Assembly: GCA_030490835.1 (NCBI GenBank)
Contig: CM059971.1
Coordinates: 124,714,564 to 124,778,563, forward strand
Reading direction: 5' to 3'
Length of the DNA: 64,000 nt
Source: Annona cherimola
Lineage: Eukaryota; Streptophyta; Magnoliopsida; Magnoliales; Annonaceae
Under the pieces are notes generated by a model. The model was given only the letters and a program-made list of their open reading frames with translations. It made no database searches and had not been told where the DNA came from. How positions within the stretch are numbered: position 1 is the stretch's first letter; each line of letters opens with the position of its first letter. This document shows, piece by piece, positions 24,643 through 37,100 of the stretch. The position numbers were made by a program, and so were the translations under genes.

Positions 24643-26125
24643 GGCAATCCTGTCAATGACATGTTAGTGTTAGATCATTCGTTTTGTCCCATGTTTCTGA
24701 TGAAATCTTGTGGCGTGCCTCTTCCAGATCTGCTGAATTGTTCGAGTGCATCTCATTTCCAAGATAACCTGTTAGGCCACTGCCACTGTCTGTCAGTTGA
24801 TACTCAGGCACCCCGGATGTGGTGTTTATTCAAACGGATACCTTTTCCCCATCGATATGGTTATTCTTTAGCAACAGACGGCTTGAAATTAGGATAATAC
24901 TCACTTCCGATGCATTCATTGTTCAAACAGCTCCCCATTCCAATGGCATGAAAACTAAATTAGGATGTCCTAACTGGGATCCATTGCTAACAGCTTTTAA
25001 ATGACATCGGCAAATTGTCTACCTAAATTGCTGTCTCAGATATCATATTCTGCCAATTTCTCTTTTGCTGGACAATGCAGTGGTTACTTGTATAATATTG
25101 GCAGAGGCTACCTAAAAGAGGGATAACGACGGAACACCCCTTTGGGAATCTAAACGGCAGCTAAAACTACTCGGCCTTATTGGCCACAAAAAAAAAAAAA
25201 AAAAACACTTGAGAATATGTCAATAAACTAAGGGATATGGCACTGAAATGGTCCCCTAATCCAATTGTGAAAACTGGGTTATTCCATTCACATTATCAAG
25301 TCGAGAACCAAAGAATATCCTCCCACATAGAAAGATATAAAACTACTATTCTAGCCTTTCTTGATTCAATGGCGGACGATAAGAGCGAATACTAGCTGTA
25401 TGAATTATAACGCAGATGAGGTGGTATTGGAGTAAAATCCAACTCAATATTCTTCAAGGCAAGGACAAAGTGCTCGGATGCCTCAGCCACAATTTAAGCT
25501 TAAAAGCCGCTAATATTGATTCATAGATGCCCAGGGCTGCAGTCCCCTTCAAAAAGGAAGCAATTAGTGGGTGGATATAGACCTTATTGGACAGTTGTGA
25601 GCTCCGTCAATGTGTCACAAGTCAGCATAATCCCACTACAGGACAAATAAGAAAAGGTAGAACTTCATGTCATTCAATACAATACGTGTTCACCGGATGG
25701 AAAAGAAAACCCTTTTCGTGATGCTCTGGACACTGCTGCTTTTTCCACTTTTTAATCTATTCCCTGCTTTCCCGTTTTTTATATTATAATAATCAATTCT
25801 AGTTGATCCTTAACAAAAGATACGACCAGGTCAGTTCACCAATTTCTTACACAACCTTAAAAAAGGTTGTCAAATAACCAGCAAGGAATTGGTATTTCTT
25901 TTCTTTTATTTTTTTTCTTTTACCACCATTGCTGGATTTCACAATTTAAATACATGTAAGCATTCTAGAGCTCGTACAGAAGAGACTTAGGAGAAATTAC
26001 AGTCCAGTCCAATAATTTCTGTGAATAGGAACAGGCATGCTTTCGTACTGTGCAAACCTGCACATGAAGATGGGAGAGCCAGAGGTCCCCCACACATACA
26101 AGAAATTCCAATCCAGTCCAATACT
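24643..26125. other. Intergenic DNA between Dof and CGL160
   Basis: No frame resembles a known protein. It holds the 3' ends of two convergent transcripts (Dof from the left, CGL160 from the right) and an A run near 25188-25205. I see no transposon signature. Confidence 0.6.
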
Positions 26126-29100
26126 TTATGCTTTCTGCTCTGTCTCCAATGCAGTCAAAGCATCCTCAATTGCTTGAACAAAAGTTGCAACCTTGTAGGT
26201 GAAAAATCCCACGAGCATGGGTACCAAATCAAGGTGCATGAAGCCAAAATGTGGCACCACGATCCTGCAAAACAGAAGCTGCCATTAGTTACAACCAAAC
26301 CGATATTTAGCAGAAAAAAAAAAAAAATGTTTAAGAGAGGCAGCATATGCTAAAGGGCTTCTGCAAGTAACTTGGTCTATGCTTCCGTGGCTCTCATTCT
26401 GAAACAAATTTGTCCAGCACCAGTGTAGAATATACCCCCAGTGACCCTGCTGACATTTCAACAGTGACTCTGCTGACATTTCAACCGGAAGCTTGAAAGG
26501 AAATTTCCATTCAAAGGCAAAATGGATGCAGTCCATCAGTCCATCCATTTAATTAAGGAGGCATAAAGGTTAGCCAACAATTAATTAAGAAGTAGCAAGG
26601 ACGACGTAGCCTTGACAGCTGAATATTTTGACTAGTTCTCTAGATACAGCTCTGAAACTGAAGATCCTTTGTAAGCATGTCCAAAACCCCAAACAAATAA
26701 ACAAAATACAAAGGAAAACACATCAGTTGATGCACGCACTCATTCCACCGGTTAAACATCATGACCAATGCCACTGGGACCAGTAGCCTTGGTTGTGCAA
26801 CTGCCGCCCTGCAAAGGAAAATCTGTCAGCATATGTTATAGTAATTTAAAAATTTTCAAATGCAAATGTGACCACTACAAATTTTGAAATCCTAACGTGC
26901 AAAGACAAGGACCAGTCATAAAACAGATGTCAGTTCCCTATCAGATAATTGCAGTCAAATGACACAAATCAACTTATAATGATTTTGCATCCAAAGTATT
27001 TTTCATAGAGTCTACCTTCATCAGCGGAAAAAAACCTTTCTAGTCAAAAGAACACCAATTATGCCAATGCCTAAAACTTCAAGGGAGCATGTTTAGAATG
27101 GATAAAGAAGGATGAAAATGAGCTCAGTTAAGGTCATTAACATGGTGAAGTTGGGCCATCTAACGTGTACTAGAGGTGTGCATGTCTTTATGTAATCATT
27201 TGCATATTAGGGGTATCCACATATTATTATGTAAAGGACATATTTCAACGGTATCTGTCCATTGAATATTTCAGTGTCCCACCCCCATTTTGGGCCTGCC
27301 TTAATAATGAATAAATAATCCGATTCACCTATTCCATTTAGAATAATTTATTTAATTAAGAGACCAAGTTTCATCTAAATCAAAGAAGTGCACGGGCCTC
27401 ACTTGGAAAATGTGTAAAATCAACATAATAAAATTATTTGATTTATATACCAATCTCAAAACTCTATATTCAACATCTAAACCGTCCAACATTATACCCA
27501 TGTGGATAAATGACTTTATAGAGCATTATCACATTATCACATCTAATGTGTCTGTGAATAGATCAAAGTGTTTTTCTTAATTAACACATGGTTATACGTA
27601 TTAAGTAGGTACGGCCTGCCTAAGAATCTATTTTGGTATTATGGTAGAACAAATGATGCTAAACCATGTGACAGGTTGAATTTTGATTTCATCATCAAGC
27701 TGGGCCCAAAATCAGGATGGCACTCTAAAATCTTCAATGGTTTAGGGCACTATTGAAGTATTTCCCATTACGTAAGCATCTGCGTTGAAATGCATGTATG
27801 CTGTAGAAAAATGCTAGAGTTACGCTTCAAAAGCAGTTGGTTCAGTCTGCAAGCTAACCTGCTTAAGATTTAGGGCATGTTTGGTCCAGTTGGGCTTGAT
27901 CCAAAAGAATCTGGGTTCACTTTAGGCTTGTTCCAAAAGAATCTGGAATGCTCCTGCTTCACATTGGATCCCTCATCCATACAGACAATGAAGGCCCTGA
28001 AGGTTCCAATCCAGCCTACCAATTTCATGCTCCTAACTCCAATGATGGCATAACTTTTTTTATTCCTTCTTTAACAACTAGGAGAAGTTTTCTTTAAATA
28101 CATGCTGCCACCTGTTGGATTGGGCACCTATGCTATTAAAGGTGGGCATCAAGTGACCAAACATTTTCCATCACAATGATCAACAAGAAGACTATTTAGA
28201 GCTCTTATTTTGTACCATCAACTCATATAAACTGTTACTTCTGAAAATCAATCAAATAGATAATGAAATTTGAGACAAGAAATAAATGAAATGGGAACAA
28301 ATGTAGCTTTGAATTATTCTTAAAATTAAATGACAACTGACCCCACAGACATAGGTGGAACAGCAAACGATGATGATGAAATTAAATCACACACGGAAAC
28401 ATGTTCCAATACATAATTTAACAGAATTTTAGCAAACGTGAATACTAAAACAAAAGGCGGGACAATGTCATCAATCATCAATCTCTATACAAATTTTTTT
28501 ATCCCCATGTTGCCTAGAATGAGAAGAACAGGAGTTCTTAAAAGTTACGCCAGTGCATATGGTAGTTACAAATGTTAATTGGAATTGAAACATCAGTAGA
28601 TCATGATTCCAAAATTGATATTCTAAAAATTCAACAGATAAAATTGTTTGAACAGGATGAAGTATGTACTTGACCATCCCTTTAGCTCCTCCACTGGCCA
28701 TTGAGTCCACACTGTTACCCAGAAGGCGTATGTAAATTAGCGAGCCAAACAACCCTGCACCAAAGCTGAAGGGGGATGGCATAAGAGAGGGACATGCATG
28801 GGAATGACAGAATCTGTGCGAGAAAACTGTGTTCCAGTTACTGTGGGACTTTGAAAGACCAACATTGTTGATGCAAAGCTAACTAATCATACATGCAAGA
28901 CAACAATCATGATGGATCCATGCAGTGTAACAGGTGGATATTCCTGCTAGTAATTCAGATGCTCGACTGTTAGGTTCCAAATGCACACTACCATGATCTG
29001 CAAGAAAAAACTCCCAGGCATTTTACAGTGTCCTTATGCTCACATTTCATTTAGCTTAGGATCCCCTCTATCCTTTTCTTTAATCCTAAATTGTTTTTTC

Positions 29101-32100
29101 CTGCACAATCATCTAGCCATGTATTTTGTTCCACATCAAGCATAAAATGACTCCATACATTGTGGGACTAGAAATAGCCCAATCGACAGCACCAAAGCCA
29201 ACTTAGGGTACCACAAAATGCGGCTCCATACAGAAGAGGTTCCATGTAGAGTAAGGGGCCACCCTTGATGTGCACACTGCCGCCAAAGTAATTCAGTAAT
29301 ATGTTATAAATTCCTCATCAAGAGATTAAAACTGCCATCTTCCATTAGCTATGAAACATTGGAAGCATTGGTTTTTTGTCTCAAACATAAAAGATGAATG
29401 CCAATAACAACTACAAGTAATGAAGAAATTTTCCTCATACCTAGCTGCAATTTCTGGAGAGTATGACATATAAGCAGAAAATACACCTATGCCACCTATT
29501 CCTAAAGTGAGGAATTGCAGCTTCTGCTTCAACTGCAAAGCAATTATTAAACCTATAAGATAAAAACAGCTTGAACTTCTGAAGTTATTCATGCATAAAA
29601 ACAAAAGAATTAGACAACTCCCAATAAATCATTGACATAGTAAAATACCTTTAAATACTGTTCCCTTGATTGAGCTGCCAATACCTTGGGATCCCCTCTA
29701 TCCTTTTTTGACTCACGTAGAATGACATCCTGCAAAAACAACAAAGTGCCCAAGAGTGTGGTAAAGTAAAATAGGAATCATAAATATACCAACCACATAC
29801 ATATAAAAGATGACAATTTCCTTTCCTTAGTTGAATTGGAGAAGGAAAAAGAAAAGCATTCTTTTGTCTAACGATGAATAGAGAAAGAATAGCAAAAAGA
29901 AACTGTGATGATGAATTCTGTGCCCAAAATAAAAGGACAATCATAGCAATAATTCACAAACTTTAGCCCCTTGCAGTCTTAGATACGCAAATGATACATA
30001 CCCAGGCAGCACATTGATTGAGAAACAACCAAAAGAAACAGAAAACTTAAAAAAAGATAAGAACTTGGGTCCAATGGCTGCATTGGCCTAAACATTAATA
30101 TATTCATAGGAATATCAGGAGTATTTCTGAAAATAATGTTCATGATGATCAACTTCCATTCTTGCCCTTGGAAAAGCATTTTTTAATGTCTCTATCCATA
30201 AAAATGATAAAATTCTATCATTTATTGAGACTTAGAGGAATGCTCCTCACTTACACTGCCTCCAGTTGCAGCCTTATTTGCCCTATCCCACTTCTCCTGT
30301 TCTCGTCTGGTAGGAACAAATCTCCACTTTGGTTTCGCATCCACACTACCCTGAGGAGGAAGTTCATTTTCTACTGTCACACAGAAAAGCAGGATCCAAC
30401 TGATACCCAAACAATTTCAATGTATCCCAATTCTAACGTATTTCTTACTTCAGTGGACAAGTGCCCATGTCTTGCAGCCTCAACTTGCAATTCTAGCACA
30501 GGCTTTGGAGATGGTGATGTCAGCTCTTTACTCAAATCAATATCCATACTGTATACATTGCCAATAGATTTAAATCATTGCAGCAAGATTGAAAGGGAAA
30601 AAGGAACCACTCTTCTGATTCCTTTTTATCAATTACAGCATCAATATCAACACGGAAGAAAAGACCCAAACCTGTTGAGGCTCATGGCTCTATTTAGGCT
30701 GAGAAAACCTGAATCCTCCTGCAACAAAGAAGAAAATATATGTAAAAGTAAATTTTGAGGATACAGAACATATTTTTCAGGTGTATTGATAATTCACTTG
30801 TGGTTACTACCTACTATTCATCCATGTAATACGAAAAACTTAAATAAACAAGAGAAAATCCAAAATCAATCATCACCAAGAAAGGAGGCAGTGACTATGA
30901 TAAGCAAAAGAAAGTTCACAATGTCAATGACTATAAAAGAAAACCAAGTGTCCATTCTAGGAATCCGTGCATGCCACTGTTCTGTTGCATACTGCATATG
31001 GCGAAAGAGACGCTGCCACAATGTTCTATGCTGGACCATGCAATTTTTTATGTATCCCAAATCCTCAGATCTCTTTCAACCACCTCTAATCTCATCTTTC
31101 TGGACCTCGTTCTCTCAAGATCTTTAATTTGAGGAAAAACTTCCTTTTTCACTTGGTGAAATTCCACAAAGCCCAGACAAATAGGTCTAATTCTCATTAT
31201 TCTTACTGACTAGTGATACCTGTAAATTCCATCATATGCCTCAAATTTATCCTTCCTGTTTTTTTGCACTTGTCCATCCCAAAACCATTTTTTGGCCACG
31301 CTCATCCCACAGGCACATTGTTCCTTGATCAATTCCCAATCTGCCCACTAAGCATTGCAGGTCTGCCCACGGACTTTTTTAGATGACACAAAAAATCTAG
31401 TGATGGCTAGATGACATGAAAAATCTAGAATGCAGTGTCCTCATTGAAGATTATTAGAATCTTAACAAATTGGTGTTACAATAGCCTCAAGACTCAATGA
31501 CTCGCATAGAACCCAACACACCCAGCCAAAGCTTCTTAACCATTTAATCGTCATGCATTAAAAAACCCACCCCTATCCCAACCAAAACATCCAACAAAAG
31601 TTCACACTCCTGCACCAAAATGTCCTAGCTTTACTCGCATTCTGATTAACAATTTAACATGCTCCATGGAACTTTTTGCTTGATGGCAAACGCATATAAA
31701 CCGTACACAACGCTCGGTTTCCTTCCCCACGTCTTATAAACTAAGCGTTCTAGAAGTGTCAAGTCCCATGGAAGTAACAGACCACTGAAATCCGCAGCTA
31801 GAGTCACAAATTGCCAGAGTGAAAACACTGTAGCACGCGCGTACCGGCAGTGGGGAACAACCTAGACCCTGCTTAAATTATTCAGCTACGCAGCGTTGAA
31901 AGGCTAAGAAATAGGAAAGGAGCAAGAAAAAGAATACAAAGCAACATGAGATTTTTGGCTTTCCGCGTTCCAATTAAAGATGCAATCCCGACAAAAAAAA
32001 AGGCTAAAATAATGGTGCATCAAGGAAAATTGGCGAGAGTTATGCCTCGGAAGGGGGAGCATAGTCCAGCGAAGAGTCGGGCGGTTCAATCAATCTCTTC

Positions 32101-32387
32101 ATGCGGCCCATGAATTCCTTGTTCCACATGTAATCATCGCATTCGAGAGGATCTTTGTTGCCGCCCCAGTACTTCCGGAGCTTCGTAGTCGTTGGGGGAC
32201 CTCCATACTCTCCCGGCGCTACGCCCGTGGACCATTTGAGCGGCTTCTTCTTCGGGAGGATGACGCGGGTCTGTCTGGGATCTGGAGGGGATTTAGCTCC
32301 AGAAGAGGGCGAGTCTTGGGATATCGGGGTGGCTGCGGCTCTCGGACAGAGGCAGCAGAAGCAGGTCGTCGAACTCAGAAGCGCCAT
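26126..32387 (-). CDS. CGL160: CGL160, chloroplast ATP synthase assembly protein
   Basis: A green-lineage thylakoid membrane protein that helps assemble the CF0 rotor ring of plastid ATP synthase (family knowledge). Exons in transcript order: 32387-32046, 30718-30672, 30548-30449, 30350-30255, 29729-29649, 29532-29441, 28765-28670, 26808-26740, 26264-26126. Phase holds throughout, giving 353 residues. Residues 1-40 look like a Ser/Pro-rich transit peptide. The conserved block KWSTGVAPGEYGGPPTTTK lies at 51-69, MSLNSMDIDLSKEL follows exon 2, and PTRREQEKWDRA lies in exon 4. Four membrane segments of the AtpI-like domain lie between residues 225 and 345 (FLTLGIGGIGVFSAYMSYSP, FGAGLFGSLIYIRLLGNSVD, LLVPVALVMMFNRW, LVPMLVGFFTYKVATF). 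Exon 1 has no GT donor where the protein requires the junction; the only fit is a GC donor at 32045. A CT repeat touches the start codon. Confidence 0.93.
27170..27770. repeat. Dispersed repeat in CGL160 intron 7
   Basis: About 27300-27530 shares collinear phrases with 41160-41480 (for example 'ttagaataat', GGGCCTCA, 'caacataataaaattatttgat' against 'caacgtaataaaatagtttgat'). It is therefore a second copy of an unnamed repeat. The outer limits are guesses based on where similarity fades. Confidence 0.45.
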
Positions 32388-32414
32388 GAGAGAGAGAGAG
32401 AGAGAGAGAGAGAG
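32388..32414 (-). repeat. CT tract abutting the CGL160 start codon
   Basis: On the transcript strand about thirteen CT units end immediately before the ATG, with no spacer. The leader therefore presents an unbroken pyrimidine run to the scanning ribosome right at the start site and lacks the purine usual at -3. Confidence 0.9.
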
Positions 32415-33065
32415 CCTCCTGCTCTGCTCTTTCGTTTCAGAATGTAGTAGTGTATCTGACAGACTGACACCGTGTGAGACAACCAACCATTTATTTTTGC
32501 GGCGGGTGATGTACTCGTGTTGGTTGGTCCATGCTCGGATTGAATGGCGTCAAATATCCTTTTAACGGCGAACCGCTTCAAAATATCGTTTTAATGGCGG
32601 GCTCGGATGGCTTCAAAAACAAGTTTTCGCCTTCCCAAACCGAGCCCTTCTAACGGAAGCCGACTAAGGATGGGAGTTGGACGCCAACGCAGGGAAGGAC
32701 GGCGGGGTTAGGAGGCACGGGAAAGGATTCGTCGACAGTTTCGCATAGTGGCTACACTACTACTTGCCACGCGAGGTTGTGGGCACATTTGGCACACTGT
32801 TGCCCTTAGGACAGTGCCAATCTATATTCAGGAGGGAGGTGCTATTTTCCTTGGAACCATGCACCCGATTTGAATCCACATTCTTTAATAATTAGATCTT
32901 TTGGCAGTTCTTAATATAAATCCCTAACTTGGGACCCCAAAGAATAAGTAAAAAATTACGAAAGAATATTAAATGAAGTTTAGAAAAAATGAAATAATTT
33001 TTTTTTTACTGCTTTCGTAATGTTTTTTTCCATGTGTGTTTGGAAAACTTTGACCATTCATTTTT

Positions 33066-33182
33066 TCATATAATTATTCCAATCCATATTCCAATATTAT
33101 TATTTTCTTTTTCTTTTTCATATAATTATTCTATTTTTTAATCATTCTAATACATATTCCAATATTATTATTTTCTTTTTCA
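33066..33182 (+). repeat. 68-bp tandem duplication
   Basis: The phrase CATATTCCAATATTATTATT plus the following 9 bases occurs at about 33085 and 33153 without change, and TCATATAATTATT precedes each copy. A two-copy AT-rich tandem repeat. Confidence 0.85.
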
Positions 33183-33290
33183 ATCTTTTTTGTACGTATC
33201 ACGTATGACTATCCTCAACTTCTAATCACTATTCTTATATTTTCAAATTTTTTTCCTTGCCAACTTTTTAAATTTTTTTCAACTTACTAA

Positions 33291-33581
33291 GGGTGTGTTT
33301 GGTTAGGGGTAAAACTTTTGATGAAAAGTTTTTGAAGTAGAAGTTGTCAAATTGATAGAAAATGATATGATATAATATGAGTAATGATGAGGAGTAAAGA
33401 GAATAAAGTTAAAATAGATAGGTTAGTTGTATGGGTAGTTGTGTAGAAATGATTGAAAAGTAGGGTAGTTTGTATAGGAAAATGTAAAAAAATAATTAAA
33501 AAATAGAGTAGTTAGGGAGAGTGAAAAATTTTGAATTAGAAAGTTTTGGTTGACATTTTTTTACTCCAAACAAACTCACCC
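33291..33581 (+). mobile_element. MITE of the GGGTGTGTTTGG family (hAT-like)
   Basis: A 291-bp element starting GGGTGTGTTTGG and ending with a near complement (CCAAACAAACTCACCC). It is closely similar along its whole length to 46123-46412, which has a recognisable 8-bp target duplication. It has no open frame. The target duplication is unclear here. It lies between the CGL160 and ALG9 promoters. Confidence 0.75.
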
Positions 33582-34162
33582 TAAAAATATGCTACTCCAA
33601 ATTTGTAATCAGTGTATGAATAATTTATTCATCAGTTAAGTTGATTAAAGCCAGCTTTAATCATGAGATGAGATTTAAACTTAGCTTAGTTACAGCTTAA
33701 ATCCTTTCAGAGTCGACACCGGAATAAACAGGCTCCCAACGTGACAGTCTGATGTTTATCGGGTTGATCCACGAGAAAAGAGGCATTAAACTGGCTCAGC
33801 CAGCTCAGGGAATCAAAAAGCAGGTACTTTTTCCACTCCCAAGAAATGCCTGAAGTCCAGCAGCTACACCCACCGCTCAGTAGACAGTGGATGGATTTCA
33901 CTTTCTGCAGGACGTTAGGGGCGTAATCTCCCCTCTGCCCGTCTGACAGAGCACTCCTAAGTACGACGTTACCAACAGACGGTTCGGATTATCGGAGAAC
34001 TCAGCAAGTGGGTCCCACACTTGCAACGCACTGAGGCATTTGTACATCGCGACATGCACACAACAACCTTCCGGACGAAGGAAATGGAGCGATGAAAATT
34101 GAAAAGCCTGACTAAAACCCCTCGCCTTCCTCTCCGCCACTTGCTCGCCCGCGGCCGCGGTC

Positions 34163-37100
34163 ATGGCCCTGGCTCCCTCCACATCCAGGCAGCGACGCCC
34201 TCCTCCCCCTTTCTCCTCCTCCCATTCGGATGAAAGCTACAAAAAGGAGGACAAACCAGAGAAGCGATCGGACGGCGGAGGCAAGCGCGAGGACGGGCCC
34301 TTGAGCTGGAAGCTGCCCTTCATCGCACTCGCCGTCCTTCGCTACATGAGCGCCACATCCAACATCATACACGACTGCGACGAGGTCTTCAATTACTGGG
34401 AGCCTCTTCATTTCCTCCTCTACAAGTCCGGATTTCAGACCTGGGAGTACAGGTGAATCCTTTTTCATTCCTTTTCCAATCTCCTTGATCCGCATTTCCT
34501 GTTTGAATTGCATCTCATAGTGATCCGAACCCTTAGATTTTCTCATCGCCACCGATAGAGAGATGACCATGAAATCATCCCTTCCTTGTGTTTACTTCCC
34601 TTCAAAGTTCTGATCTCAGTGGATATGCACGAATGTTGCAGCTCCGAGTTTGCTCTTAGGTCTTACCTCTACCTTCTTTTCCACAAAATATTGGCGGGAC
34701 CTGCATCCTGGTTTTTCGGTGAGGAAAAGGTGAATTTTTTTTTTTCCTGGTTTCCTCTGTCATTTTCGAGTGCTATTTCTCCCATAATAAATTGCATCTG
34801 TTCTGGGTTCTTCAAGAACTGTAATGTTTCTACTCCTTGTCTTCATCTCTTCATTTCTAACAAATACTATATCATCTAATGCCAGGTTAAAGTGTTTTAT
34901 TCAGTAAGGCTCTACCTCGGTCTTATATCTGCAATCACGGAGACAGTTCTGGTTGTGGCCCTTGCGAGAAGATATGGAAAACGACTTGCTTCTTACACTC
35001 TTGCAATGCTTTGCTTGACCAGTGGTTGCTTTTTTGCTAGTACAAGTGAGCGAACCATCTATCCCGTTCAAACCCAACATCAAATCCTACCTTTTCTGAT
35101 GCATGTCCAATGGCTATGATCCGACTGTTTTATACATCTGCACTTACATTTATTTTTCTTAGAGAGCAATTATTTTAAAAAATTTCATCCTTTTGACATG
35201 AGGTTTAATGTAGCATTTGTGGTGCCGTATCAGGTTTCTTGCCAAGCTCATTCTCCATGTATGCGGTCACTCTTTCATCTGCACTATTGCTTCTTAAGAA
35301 ACCTGCAATGGCAGTTTCAGTGGCTGCTGTAGGGGTTCTCCTTGGGTGGCCATTCTCTTTCCTAGCTGTTCTGCCTCTTACAATTTACTCATTAAAATGT
35401 GGAAGATTCTTAAGCGTCTTCCTTTCAGGCGTAGCTACCTCTCTCGCCACAATGGTAAGTCAAGGCATTGATGGTTTTTATGTTTCTAGCAACAAAAAAA
35501 TGAATTAGATGGTTCAGGCCATTGTTGGGTCATTTTGAGCTCTCCCTGTAAAACAAGGGTAAGCCTGTTTACATAGATGCCCCTCTCTGGACCCTGCAAT
35601 GTGCGAGAGCTCTATGAACCGGGTCAGCCCTAATGACAGTAGAAGTGTTCGTGAACCTATAATGAAAGTTTTTAGAGAAAGGATTGGGCTTGTGCTTTCT
35701 ATCTGCCAGAAAATGAAGCTCACCCCAGCCCATTGTCCTAATATCAAGTTTGCCTTTTGATTCCAATCTCCCAGAAGTAGTTGGGCCAGCCTGGCCTATT
35801 TGTGTAAAGTTGTGTTAATTATTTATTTTTGTTGTTCAGGATCTCATTTTTTAATTTGGTTCCTTCCAGGTGCTTTCGGTACTTGCAGATTATTATTACT
35901 ATGGAAAGTGGACCTCGTCTGTACTTAATCTGTTAGTTTATAATGTATTAGGAGGTGGAGAGAGCCACTTATTCGGCATTGAAGGGCCACTATTTTATCT
36001 GAGGAATGGATTTAATAATTTCAACTTCTGCTTCGTTCTTGCATTGCTTTTCTTAGGAATTTTGCCCTTTACAAAGAAAAAATATGTCCCAGACCTGCTG
36101 ATTATAGTCTTGCCTATTTATATTTGGATGGCATTTATGTCCTTGCAGCCTCATAAAGAAGAAAGGTGAATTTTTCAGCATTCCCCCTTCTCCCTAGTTC
36201 TGTACTTCTAGAATATCGCCAATGGTTTTTTCTGTTGACTTATGCTATGAAAAGTCTACTTGCTGAATGTCCCTTTAATGAGTGTCCTATGCTTTGTTCG
36301 ACTCTGAAAATTAGACTAAAATTTGATGTTTTCGCATATCATTCTTAATTTGTTCAACTGTTCATGTTCGTGGTCTTTGGTTACTACTACCACAATAATG
36401 GATTCATGCTTGTCTCAGAATGTTTCAGTTTGAGGAGACTACATGATTTTTCTTGATAGTATGTTAATATGCTCTCTCAGTTATTTAGATTTTATCTTTG
36501 AACTGGTAACACCACTTTTTTTTTAGAAGTAAAACAAATATAGAGTAAAAAAAAGTCTTGCTTATACTGTAACACAGAGATGGACAATTGCATCGAGATT
36601 TATGTCCATCTAAAGTGGCTCCTATGTTTGAAACTGAGCTTGATCTTGCTGTTTTAACTGATAATGCACATGGCTTTATTATGTTTTATTTGTTTTATGA
36701 CTAAGATGACAACAATAAATTTGATAAGAAGAATAGCTTTCAGACAGAATGAAAGCATCACACCACATTATGTTCTTATTATTTTAAATGCAATAACACA
36801 GCAAACAAATTTGGTAGCTATGTTACTTACCAATGACTTGGCTTTTCTTGTGGTTGAAGAGAAATTTTTTTTTCTGGAAGGGGAATCAACAACTAGGAAA
36901 ATTTTACCACTAAGGTTTTGCATAGTTGATTTGCATGGATGGAAGCATGAGTTGTAAAAATCCTTTGCATCAGAAAACTTGCAGTTTGTTGGTTCAAAGC
37001 ATGGGGATTGGCAAATTGGCAACCGAGTGATGATCTAGAATCTGTATTGTTTGTATAATTTTGAAAGAGGAGTGATTCTATTAGCCCGGGCTAAGTAAAT

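Larger units (their letters stand above)
32415..34162. other. Divergent intergenic region between CGL160 and ALG9
   Basis: These 1.75 kb separate two genes transcribed away from each other, so both promoters should lie here. The middle holds a 68-bp tandem duplication (33066-33182) and a MITE (33291-33581). The ends are more GC-balanced. I see no gene; short frames opposite ALG9 exon 1 are shadows. Confidence 0.6.

Noticed and set aside
32155..32565. 136-codon plus-strand frame opposite CGL160 exon 1
   Set aside because: Shadow of the antisense coding exon; no domain.
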